A stretch of 64,000 nt of DNA from Bacteroidaceae bacterium (lineage in GTDB: Bacteria; Bacteroidota; Bacteroidia; Bacteroidales; Bacteroidaceae). The stretch covers positions 1 to 64,000 of the forward strand of contig JAFUAH010000022.1 in the NCBI GenBank assembly GCA_017464345.1. The letters are read 5' to 3'. Under the pieces are notes generated by a model. It saw only the letters and a list, made by a program, of their open reading frames with translations, was not told the DNA's origin and ran no database searches. Positions 43,841 through 52,032 of the stretch are shown in pieces (position 1 is the first letter of the stretch; each line of letters opens with the position of its first letter). A program made the position numbers and the translations under genes.

Positions 43841-46800
43841 CTACGCTGCTTCCGTCAGTTCGTCCTCGTTCTCGATTTCTCCGAAGAAGCAGAGGCGACC
43901 GCCGTAGTACGTGTACGAGTACGATGAAGCGTAATACGTGAACGAATACGCGACACCCGCGTTCGCATTCGCAACGCTGCTCGAGCGGCCCAACACACGG
44001 CCCCTACTGCCATTGGAGGATTGATAGGCAGCATAGCACATCGCGTAGGTAGTCTCGCCAGTGTAGGAAGAGACAACAATATCGCAGTACCTACCAAAGC
44101 GCACACGGGCAGCGCAAGTTGCAGCATTGAGCGTTGCAGCCTTAACTCTGCGCTCGTTACCATCCTGTTGCAGGATGTTGTAATGGTAGTCGATAGCATA
44201 AGAAGTGCTATCTGGACGTTTCTCTTTCTTGAATCTGGCAAACGAGGGGGCATTAAAGCAGCCCTTATCCGTCCACTCATACGTTGATGCCGTCCAGCAC
44301 TCCAGACACCACATCTTGTTATGCTGATTCTGTGCATAGTAAGCAGAATCGCCAAAGGGGATGGCATTTCTCACGCCAGAGGTTTCTCCTGCTGATGAGC
44401 CGCGACCTACAATGGTTTCTACATCGCGAGTGCCGAACCAAGCCATGATGAGGTTTGCCATGTCCTTTGATGTCTCGTAGGGTATATCGCCATATTCTCC
44501 GTTTACGACATTTTGCAGTGCATTTCTGACACTTGCGAGGTTGAAGAAATCCTGTGCCGTGCCATTGAGTTTCGTTGTAGGCAGGGCTGTCGGGTTTCCG
44601 TCAGCATCGTACAGCCAGTTAGCATTAGTGGTTGAAGTACCATTGCCACGTATCACGCCCTTGCCGCTGATAGAGCGTAGGCCGCTCGTTGCAATACCGC
44701 CACTTGCACCAGACATGCCCTCGGCCCAACCTTGATAGATGCCGATAAGTTCTGACTTGTGCTCCACCCAATCGGGTTCGATGGCCTCAACCTCGGCAGA
44801 ATCAGTCACAATCACTTCTGGCAGGGTGGCCGCAGACGTTTTCATGCAAGCGAAATACAGATACTTTGCTCCGTCTGGGATAGTGCGGAAGTCATAATCG
44901 CCAATCTCATTGTCGAAGTCGGCAGGGTTCACGATTGCACCATTTACCACGATGTCTTGCATGGTTAGGTTAAACAACTGAATGACCTTGCCACCCTCAT
45001 CAACGAATGCGCTGCTGAAATAACTATGAGCCAATCCTGGGAAGCGAACTTGCTTCATGCCGCTAACATCAACCCTGTAAAGATTGCAGTTGGTGGCTGT
45101 CGATAGCGTGGTATCTTCCAGAGAATCGCCCTCTTCGGTTAATCTATTGTCAATGACCTTGCCATCTTGATACAGGAGGTCTGCAAGCGTCAGCCGCCGC
45201 GTGATAGTGGCCGTGCTGTCTGGTGTCTTGATTCGGCTTGACAAAAAGAGGTGCTTCTGTGCGTTCTTGTAGTCGTTCACACCCTTGTAAAAATACTTGG
45301 GGAGATACAGGAAAACATCGTACATTTCTCCGTTGGGGTCTGCCGGATTAAACGCCACGCCATCAGCCGTGAGTGTTAGGCTTGTTCTTGAAATCTTCGT
45401 GCAGTGCATCTTCCCTGTCTTGGGATTGATAAGGCCAGAGACAACATGGCTGCGGTCTCGTATGAGGGCCACATGGCCGCTTGCATAGTAGCCGTTAGGA
45501 TGGGTGCCGTCATACTCTTCGCCATCTTTACGGTACTTGTAGCCTGTCTGGTTATCCTCATTGGTAATGTTCGCAGGGTCGGTCTCTTCATCATGGAAAG
45601 TGTATTGCGAGAACTGACATTCCACAATATCCAGATATTTGAACGTGTTGCGCAGGGCTGCAAGCCGCTCATCTGAAATCACTTCGGAAAGAATGACCTT
45701 GCCAGTGAGTGCAGGGAATGTGACTGGTGTACCGTCAGCATCGTAGCCTTTCTTGTCGGCATACTTTTCGAGGAAGTCAGCACGGACTTTTCCGCTCACA
45801 CCCTCAATGCGTACATACTCAACATTAGGACACTCGGCCAATAACTCTTGCCAGTTGAGGTTAGGACACTCTGCGAAGAGGAACTGCCTTACGTTGGCCG
45901 TACCCTCCAAGGTGAGGCCAGAGCGATAGAGGTTTGGCAGATAGCGCAGAGAGAGACGTGTCGTGGCCGCAGGGAGTACCACCTTTTCAAGCGGCGCACC
46001 CTCTGGGAGCGTGACAATCTGTAGGCCAGTACCACCCACCATCAATGTATGCAAACGGCTCTGGCCGCTGACATCAAGGGCCGTGCCTGCTTGGTTCGTG
46101 CCTGTAGAGGTCTGGCCTGTGAGGTCGATATGCTCCAGTTTGGAGATACTGCCAAGAGACATGATAACGCCATTGTTCACCTTGCCATCCTTTGCTGCCA
46201 TAAGCAACTTTGAAAGCATGGTGCATCGTGACAGGTCAAGGTCGCCCATGATGTGGCCGTTCATGCCTGTAAAGTCAAGTTCTGTCATTCGGCTTGCTCC
46301 GCAGATTGCCAGAGGGTCATTTGCTGAAGATAGTTTGCCAGTAATCGGCAGGGTGACAGAATCGCCCATTTGAGCGCGGACAGGGCCGTATCTCCATGAG
46401 CCGTTAGAGAGTTTCCAACCGAAATAGTAAAGGTCGCCACTCTTCAATGTAACAAGGTCTTGCGCGTCCGTGGCTTCACGGCCAACACGGATGCCCACAT
46501 AGTCGGCTTGATAGTTGCCTGTTGCGTATCTGGCATCAAGCAACTGCGAGCGGTCTGTGAGGAAAGCGGTACGATGGGCCTCTCTGTTACCAGTGAGGGT
46601 ATAGACATAGTTCTGCTTTTCCATCGTATCAACGTACTTCAACATCTGGCTTTCATTGTACTGCCTCTCGCTCCAGTTGCCCATAATGTCCTCATTGAAC
46701 ACTTGAAGCATATAGGCGAGGGTCATAACGCCACGCAGTTTCGTAGCCATCTCTCTCAACTCATCTTCCATATTGGCGAGTACCAGACACCACAGGCGCG

Positions 46801-49800
46801 AGTTGTGGCCCTCAAAGGCATACTTGCTACGCTCATCATCCCACGTGTCGCGTGTGATGTTGTAGAGGTAGGCCATAAATGCGTCATTACGCAGCGAGTG
46901 GGCCGTATCGCCATCATAGTAGGTGGAGTACCAGATAAGGCCATCCCATGTGCGCCACAAGATATTCTTCGCTCTCTGGTCCACGCTTGCGTGATAGTCA
47001 GTAAAGAGGTAGTAAGCCAACAAGTGATTCACGTTGAAATACTGGTTAGCCTCATCCTTGAATCTGGCAGACTTCCATTTAGCCATGCTTGCCTCGCTCC
47101 AACCATCTTTAGTGCCGTAGTCCGGGTTAGTGCGCATGGCGGCAGGGGTAACGTCATAGAGCCATCCCATCAGTCGGCGAATGGCTTGCTTCTGGGTATC
47201 GCTTGCAATGCTCTCCTTTTTGGGGTCGGTAATCTTCTTGCTGCTCCAGAACGTATCTTCTGGGAAATTGAACTCAAAGCCTCCGTCAAACTCGGCTTCC
47301 AACTGGTTCTCCAATGCCGTGCTTCCTGCGCTTCCGGCACTCTGGAATAGTGTCATGGGTGAGCCGTTGTCGAGGGCTTCAAGTGCTATCGCACAGGGCC
47401 ATGACACGTCTTTTCCATCGCTGTCCTTAACGCCCTCCATGCCGAATATCTTGCCAGACTTCGATTTCTCATTGTTGAGGTTGTACTGGCCGTAATAGGT
47501 CAGCGTTCCGTTGAGGCTCGTTCCGCAGAAGATGTCACAGGGGATGCCGTCAATGGCCTGTCGCACTCTGCTGTCATACTTCTGTGGAGGTGTAAGCAGG
47601 TCGAGGGAGCGCATGGTGTTGTCGTAGAGGATGGCACCGCCAGTATTCAGCACCAGAGAGGAATCCACGAAGTCGGTCTTGGCACAAAGGACTGCTTGCT
47701 CAATGGAGTTGCCAGAGCCGCGCAGGGCATAGCCCTTGAACTCCTTGCCATCAGCCGAAAGTAGTTGCCATTTGTCCTTGGCGGCATTGTAGGATTGCTC
47801 ATAGGTCACGCCGCCATAGATAATCTTACAGGGCTTTGCTGCCGTGAATGGGCCTTTGGTAAGGTAGATTCTGATATTCTTCCAAGGGTACTTCGTGGAC
47901 GATGTGCCTTGGATTCGGATATAGACGTTGTATGCCTCAAAGTCGTATGCACGGCCAAGAGGCGAATACCAGTGAATATAGTCGGCGATAAAGTCGGCTT
48001 TCTTGTCGTTCTTGTCATAGACATCTGTGAGGCCAGTGCCAGAATCATCGGAACGGATAATAACCAGTACGCCGCCATTGTGTTCTATCAGCACATTGGG
48101 GTCTATCACATACGCACTGCCCTCACTACTGGTTACATTCTTGTCGTGACGTGCTTTTATTTCGGCAGCATCCTTTCCGTCCACAATCCAGTTCCCCAGC
48201 AACTCATTTCTTGTCAGCGCACGATGGTATATGCGCACAGAACGCACACGCACATCTGCCTTGTCTGAATTGATGGTGATGCCCTGTGGCGTATCTTGCA
48301 CCAGAGAGAGGCCAGCATCGTATTGGTTGGCCTTGGATATAACGCCATTGATGAAGAGGAATGTCTTGCGGCCTCCTGTGCTCGGCTGCACCACAAAGGC
48401 CACCTTCATCCACTTCTCTGTAGCAATGTTCATCGCCACACCCAACTCACGGCTGATAACGATGGTGTTGCCGTTCTCGTCTTTTTCGGCTGTCTGAATG
48501 TTCTGCATCTGGCCCAAGTGAAGCCCGGCCTCTTCTGTTGTGATGTCGAAGCCAAGGGCAGGGTTGCCGTCAAGACAGGACACGATTCTTGCGCCGCGCT
48601 CCAGAACTTGACTGACCATGACCTCCATTTCTACGGTCAAGCCGTTGCGCTCTACGCTGTAGTCGTTTGTCAGCACGAAAGGCTTTTCATGGATGGTGGC
48701 CGATGCCCCATTAGTAAGCAACAGGCAATCCACACCTTCATGCTTGCCCCATCCGTTAGTGCTCCAGTTCACTCCAGAGAAAGAGACAACGCCGCCCCAA
48801 TCGGCAGGGTTACTCTCGCTGTTGCTTCTGCCTGTGGCAGTCAGTTTCAGCACATAGTCCGATGTTTCTTGCTCATCAATTCCCTCTGCGGCACTCACGA
48901 CAACAGACATGGATTTTGTCACGCTGCCAAGATGGAGTGTGAGGGTGCTTGTGCCGCCATTGTCGAATCGCTGTGTGAGTGTCTGCATGGAGCGGTCAGC
49001 GGAAAGTGTCTGAATGGTAGCACCATCAACGGCCACGCTCACAATGGATGTCACGCTGTCTGGATTCCATGCCGCAAAGTTCAGCGAGAGATTACTGAAC
49101 TGCTCCACATTGACAGACACATTGCCAGAACTGCCCAATGGCAGGTCGCTCATGCTGTCTGCATCAAGGGCCATCTTCACACCAAGATAGGGTGTCGTGT
49201 TCCCTGCTTTGCGGAAGTCGCAGTACACCACGTTAGAGAGCAGTCCGTCACTCTCGGCTACCATCTGGATATTGTGGCTGCCTGGTGCCAGAGACGATGC
49301 AGGGATATAGAAGTGGCCCATTGTCGTGCTACTGGTATTGATGGTTGTCGTGTCTCGCTGCTGTCCGTCAAGCCAGAGGGTGACGCTCGAACCGCGAGGG
49401 CCAGTAATCGTAAAGGGTATGTCAATGGTCTGGCTGTCGGTGAATCCGTCTGTGAGCGACAACTGGCTTGCAGGGTCGAAAGAGGAATCAAGATTGATAG
49501 CCACTACTTGCACCGACTTGTAGCCTTGCGCCTTTTGCTCCGTACCATCCTCATTCTTCACAATGGCTTGCACATACACGCCCACCGTTCCGGCAGGGAG
49601 CATGTCGGCTGTGAGTGTGAGGTTTCGCGTGGTGTTGTCAGCGATGTTGCTCAAAGTCTCTCTGTAGGTCTCTGTCGTACCGCTAACCACGCGGATGATG
49701 ATTTGTTCCGCTGCTGTGCCTGTGGGCGTACCATCGCCGTTGAGGTGGTTGTAAGTCCATGTCAGCACCACGGAATCGCCCTGCTTGATTCTGGTCTTTG

Positions 49801-50227
49801 ACAGGGCAGCGGTCACTCTTGCGTAGGTGGTATCGCCGCCCTCGCTGGCCTTGGGGATTCTGCAACTGGCAACCTCATCGCCGTTCTCGTTCTCAATGAT
49901 GAGGTTGAGGCTTGCGCCATCGCCAGCATCTTCAGTACGCATACCACCGACCTTTGCGTTCTTCAGCCCGTTAATCTCGGTGGCTACGACACCATTCTCA
50001 ACTGCGTTGCTACTCTCCGTGTTGAGGGATGAATCAATCGTGGGAACGATGATTTGCGCCCTGCCGTTGGCATCCACACTTGCAGGGGAGCCATTGACGG
50101 TTACGCCTTTTACGCTCTGGTCGATAGCCGTTTCATGCTCGCCGAGTTTTTCCTTGAGGAACTCCTCTATCTCGTCACCAGTATGCTTGCCATCCCATTG
50201 TTCTGAAAGATTGGTTATCTTTGCCAT
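43841..50227 (-). CDS. DGR-diversified 2128-aa tail protein with CotH-kinase-like domain
   Basis: Residues are from M1 at 50227. About 1-60 is a phage-tail N-terminus, 140-445 Ig-like beta domains, and 450-680 LamG/ConA-like. About 740-1110 is CotH-kinase-like: IRIQGTSSTKYPWKN with K779, PPQKYDSRVRQAIDG, TYYGQYNLNNEK, then DQRAKN (1083-1088) and YDGDT with D1105 and D1107. CotH kinases use DxxxxN and a DxD about 22-24 residues later. About 1340-1560 is leucine-rich-repeat-like. From about 1850 is a C-type-lectin/FGE-like domain, with MWCLECWTASTYEW and GGRLCF. The VR spans 2076-2114. It is most likely the receptor-binding protein, its tip varied by the DGR. The CotH role is inference from motifs. 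Confidence 0.85.
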   Translation of the reverse strand: MAKITNLSEQWDGKHTGDEIEEFLKEKLGEHETAIDQSVKGVTVNGSPASVDANGRAQIIVPTIDSSLNTESSNAVENGVVATEINGLKNAKVGGMRTEDAGDGASLNLIIENENGDEVASCRIPKASEGGDTTYARVTAALSKTRIKQGDSVVLTWTYNHLNGDGTPTGTAAEQIIIRVVSGTTETYRETLSNIADNTTRNLTLTADMLPAGTVGVYVQAIVKNEDGTEQKAQGYKSVQVVAINLDSSFDPASQLSLTDGFTDSQTIDIPFTITGPRGSSVTLWLDGQQRDTTTINTSSTTMGHFYIPASSLAPGSHNIQMVAESDGLLSNVVYCDFRKAGNTTPYLGVKMALDADSMSDLPLGSSGNVSVNVEQFSNLSLNFAAWNPDSVTSIVSVAVDGATIQTLSADRSMQTLTQRFDNGGTSTLTLHLGSVTKSMSVVVSAAEGIDEQETSDYVLKLTATGRSNSESNPADWGGVVSFSGVNWSTNGWGKHEGVDCLLLTNGASATIHEKPFVLTNDYSVERNGLTVEMEVMVSQVLERGARIVSCLDGNPALGFDITTEEAGLHLGQMQNIQTAEKDENGNTIVISRELGVAMNIATEKWMKVAFVVQPSTGGRKTFLFINGVISKANQYDAGLSLVQDTPQGITINSDKADVRVRSVRIYHRALTRNELLGNWIVDGKDAAEIKARHDKNVTSSEGSAYVIDPNVLIEHNGGVLVIIRSDDSGTGLTDVYDKNDKKADFIADYIHWYSPLGRAYDFEAYNVYIRIQGTSSTKYPWKNIRIYLTKGPFTAAKPCKIIYGGVTYEQSYNAAKDKWQLLSADGKEFKGYALRGSGNSIEQAVLCAKTDFVDSSLVLNTGGAILYDNTMRSLDLLTPPQKYDSRVRQAIDGIPCDIFCGTSLNGTLTYYGQYNLNNEKSKSGKIFGMEGVKDSDGKDVSWPCAIALEALDNGSPMTLFQSAGSAGSTALENQLEAEFDGGFEFNFPEDTFWSSKKITDPKKESIASDTQKQAIRRLMGWLYDVTPAAMRTNPDYGTKDGWSEASMAKWKSARFKDEANQYFNVNHLLAYYLFTDYHASVDQRAKNILWRTWDGLIWYSTYYDGDTAHSLRNDAFMAYLYNITRDTWDDERSKYAFEGHNSRLWCLVLANMEDELREMATKLRGVMTLAYMLQVFNEDIMGNWSERQYNESQMLKYVDTMEKQNYVYTLTGNREAHRTAFLTDRSQLLDARYATGNYQADYVGIRVGREATDAQDLVTLKSGDLYYFGWKLSNGSWRYGPVRAQMGDSVTLPITGKLSSANDPLAICGASRMTELDFTGMNGHIMGDLDLSRCTMLSKLLMAAKDGKVNNGVIMSLGSISKLEHIDLTGQTSTGTNQAGTALDVSGQSRLHTLMVGGTGLQIVTLPEGAPLEKVVLPAATTRLSLRYLPNLYRSGLTLEGTANVRQFLFAECPNLNWQELLAECPNVEYVRIEGVSGKVRADFLEKYADKKGYDADGTPVTFPALTGKVILSEVISDERLAALRNTFKYLDIVECQFSQYTFHDEETDPANITNEDNQTGYKYRKDGEEYDGTHPNGYYASGHVALIRDRSHVVSGLINPKTGKMHCTKISRTSLTLTADGVAFNPADPNGEMYDVFLYLPKYFYKGVNDYKNAQKHLFLSSRIKTPDSTATITRRLTLADLLYQDGKVIDNRLTEEGDSLEDTTLSTATNCNLYRVDVSGMKQVRFPGLAHSYFSSAFVDEGGKVIQLFNLTMQDIVVNGAIVNPADFDNEIGDYDFRTIPDGAKYLYFACMKTSAATLPEVIVTDSAEVEAIEPDWVEHKSELIGIYQGWAEGMSGASGGIATSGLRSISGKGVIRGNGTSTTNANWLYDADGNPTALPTTKLNGTAQDFFNLASVRNALQNVVNGEYGDIPYETSKDMANLIMAWFGTRDVETIVGRGSSAGETSGVRNAIPFGDSAYYAQNQHNKMWCLECWTASTYEWTDKGCFNAPSFARFKKEKRPDSTSYAIDYHYNILQQDGNERRVKAATLNAATCAARVRFGRYCDIVVSSYTGETTYAMCYAAYQSSNGSRGRVLGRSSSVANANAGVAYSFTYYASSYSYTYYGGRLCFFGEIENEDELTEAA
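43889..44003 (-). repeat. DGR variable repeat (VR)
   Basis: 115 bp at the 3' end of the 2128-aa tail gene, coding for residues 2076-2113. Compared with the template, 9 of 11 Asn codons have changed: 2083 Ser, 2084 Ser, 2085 Val, 2096 Phe, and 2098, 2099, 2103, 2107, 2108 Tyr. 2087 and 2089 remain Asn. Every base difference corresponds to a template adenine. Confidence 0.95.
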
Positions 50228-50231
50228 AAGC

Positions 50232-50438
50232 CTAAACTTTGTAGATGATTACATAAACTAAATTTCCCTTGCTCTCGCTGAACACGATGCTTAACACATT
50301 GTGCGTCTCACAGAAAGCGTTGATGGTCTCATTGGCATCATTCCTCATGTCTGCCAGAGAGAATACAAAGGTCTGCTGTCGCAAGCCTCTTTTTCTGGGC
50401 CTCATCACGGCCTCGCCGATGTTGTCTGGTAAATCCAT
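50232..50438 (-). CDS. Small phage tail-region protein
   Basis: A 68-residue protein starting MDLPDNIGEAVMRPRKRG, with the pattern ETINAFCETHNVLSIVFSES near its end. I do not recognise it. It sits 4 nt before the 2128-aa gene and 19 nt after the next gene upstream, in tight operon spacing, which supports it being real. Confidence 0.6.
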   Translation of the reverse strand: MDLPDNIGEAVMRPRKRGLRQQTFVFSLADMRNDANETINAFCETHNVLSIVFSESKGNLVYVIIYKV

Positions 50439-50457
50439 AATTCCTTGATTTTATTAG

Positions 50458-50967
50458 TTACTCGAAAATTAGATAGGTTGTATTGCTGTCTTTGGCTACC
50501 AAGGAATCGTATTCTTCCTGTGACAGATAGGCCAGACGGATTGCCGTACCATCATCATTCACTACGTCCTCGGTTATAATGGGGGGGGTATTTTCAGATA
50601 CCCCAAGAATCATCGTCACATCGAAAGTGTTGGCTCTCACTTTGAATGTTTCGCAGCCCTGCGCCGTCTGGTTGGTGATGGCAAGCACACTCGCGCCATA
50701 GACGCGCCAAGGGTTGCCGTTCATCTTCCCTGTAACCTCCAAGCCGTATGAGCCTATTTTGAGGTCAGTGGGAAGAACTGCGTCAATGTAACCTCCTGCG
50801 GACAGGGCCGTAAACTCCAGAGGCATGATGTCATTGCCGGAGAAATCCTTTAGCATGACCGCCACATCATCGCTTCCAGTCACATCAACAGGATTCTCAC
50901 CGCGCACAATCCTTATGCGCAGTGTCGTGGCATTGCCTTGTGTGATAAGTAGTTTTTGATGAAACAT
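50458..50967 (-). CDS. Phage tail/baseplate protein, beta-sandwich type
   Basis: A 169-residue protein. Residues 1-100 look like the N-terminal beta-sandwich of upper-baseplate or tail-fibre adaptors: ITQGNATTLRIRIVRGENPV, VAVMLKDFSG, GSYGLEVTGKM. The end, LSQEEYDSLVAKDSNTTYLI, repeats a motif found at the end of the 103-aa protein at 51148 (LTQSEYDTLAAKGG), which is common in phage tail subunits. A tail role is inferred from this and the position. Confidence 0.65.
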   Translation of the reverse strand: MFHQKLLITQGNATTLRIRIVRGENPVDVTGSDDVAVMLKDFSGNDIMPLEFTALSAGGYIDAVLPTDLKIGSYGLEVTGKMNGNPWRVYGASVLAITNQTAQGCETFKVRANTFDVTMILGVSENTPPIITEDVVNDDGTAIRLAYLSQEEYDSLVAKDSNTTYLIFE

Positions 50968-50974
50968 GATATTC

Positions 50975-51151
50975 CTATTTATGTCCTTTCCACTTTTCTT
51001 TGCCTATCCAAGGCTTCTTTCCCACCCATACGCCAGAGCCGAAGCATGAGCGCACTGCCATCCAGACAAGCCTTGCCCCTCTGTAGATAGCGGCTATGGC
51101 CCTGTTGCCGAGTGATGCCGCTACCATTTCTTTGCCATTCCTGTATATCAT
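50975..51151 (-). CDS. 58-residue phage tail-region protein
   Basis: A short gene from ATG 51151 to TAG 50975, overlapping the stop of the upstream gene by ATGA. It reads MIYRNGKEMVAASLGNRAIA, then YRGARLVWMAVRSCFGSG and VWVGKKPWIG. The Tyr-Arg-Gly and RSCFGSG segments are a conserved feature of small tail proteins in Bacteroidales prophages as I know them. It is shorter than most ORF cut-offs. Function is unknown. Confidence 0.7.
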   Translation of the reverse strand: MIYRNGKEMVAASLGNRAIAAIYRGARLVWMAVRSCFGSGVWVGKKPWIGKEKWKGHK

Positions 51152-51459
51152 TCTTCGTAGATGTTATAGAGTACATCATCCTCAATGCCGCCTTTGGCTG
51201 CAAGGGTGTCATACTCTGATTGCGTTAGGAACACTTGCCGCACGTTGTCAGCCACCAGAGTATTCAGTTTCTGGGTGTTCTGTGCGTGTTGCTTCGAGAT
51301 AGTATCAAAGTCATTGGAGAGCGTGTCTAACTGCGTTTTCTGCCCTGCCAAGATGTCGGCATTGGCATTGACCACGCTCTTCACATCATTGGCCTCCTGC
51401 GCAGTCCACAGGTCGCCGTACTGCTTGTTAGCATAGGATATTTTCTGTATTTCTGCCAT
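51148..51459 (-). CDS. Small phage tail protein with coiled coil
   Basis: A 103-residue protein beginning MAEIQKISYANKQYGDLW. A helical, coiled-coil-like segment (about 25-72) precedes the C-terminal LTQSEYDTLAAKGG...LYNIYEE motif shared with the protein at 50458. Likely a tail-fibre or baseplate connector, by this motif and its neighbours. Confidence 0.65.
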   Translation of the reverse strand: MAEIQKISYANKQYGDLWTAQEANDVKSVVNANADILAGQKTQLDTLSNDFDTISKQHAQNTQKLNTLVADNVRQVFLTQSEYDTLAAKGGIEDDVLYNIYEE

Positions 51460-51460
51460 A

Positions 51461-51739
51461 TCACGTTAGTTTGCGTTCTGATTCATCTTGCAGGGGGAAG
51501 TCCAAGACATAAGGGAAGCCGAAGCCTTTTGCCAGAGGGAAGTCGAGCGTGTAGTCAAAGCCTACATGTGTCTCTGGCCCGAAGAGGTGGTCGCTGTGCT
51601 TGATGGCATTGAGGATAATCGGCAACTCATTCGTCTGCAATTCTTCTTTCGTGCTGTCGAATGAGCCAATGGTTATCTTCGTCATGCCGTTAGGCAGTAC
51701 CTCACGGCCCTCTATCTTGAATCCTATCTTTTCAGCCAT
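51461..51739 (-). CDS. Small phage protein of unknown function
   Basis: A 92-residue protein (MAEKIGFKIEGREVLPNGMT) with the segment DYTLDFPLAKGFGFPYVLDF, in which LDFPL recurs. I do not recognise it. It overlaps the upstream gene by 8 nt and ends 1 nt before the next start, in the tail operon. Confidence 0.6.
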   Translation of the reverse strand: MAEKIGFKIEGREVLPNGMTKITIGSFDSTKEELQTNELPIILNAIKHSDHLFGPETHVGFDYTLDFPLAKGFGFPYVLDFPLQDESERKLT

Positions 51740-52007
51740 TGAGAATCGTTGTCAGATGCCGCTTGACTGCTGCGGTGTAGTTACACTCGTTGATTACGCG
51801 GAGCATGGGCTGGATATACTGCTCTGGCACATCGACCGGGCCATCAGAGAAATAGATGGCCTTTGCCAGTTCCTCAAAGCCGATGTCGCAGATTACCGAG
51901 CCGTTATACTTCATGTCATTTCCCAACACCTTTGCGATGTTGAATAGTTTTCTGGTGCCGTCAAAGGACACCTCAATCTCCATCTTTGTGAAATCAATCT
52001 GTTTCAT
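51732..52007 (-). CDS. Small phage protein of unknown function
   Basis: A 91-residue protein (MKQIDFTKMEIEVSFDGTRK) with KVLGNDMKYNGSVICDIGFE in the middle. It follows the large tail-tip gene by 25 nt and overlaps the next gene by 8 nt. No family is recognised. Confidence 0.6.
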   Translation of the reverse strand: MKQIDFTKMEIEVSFDGTRKLFNIAKVLGNDMKYNGSVICDIGFEELAKAIYFSDGPVDVPEQYIQPMLRVINECNYTAAVKRHLTTILNG

Positions 52008-52032
52008 ATCCTTATTAAAGTTTTACTAAATT

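Noticed and set aside
48296..49801. 501-codon plus-strand frame over the large tail gene
   Set aside because: Antisense shadow of the 2128-aa protein.
50979..51212. 77-codon minus-strand frame in the tail region
   Set aside because: Overlaps the 103-aa gene out of frame; the 58-aa frame at 50975-51151 fits the operon better.
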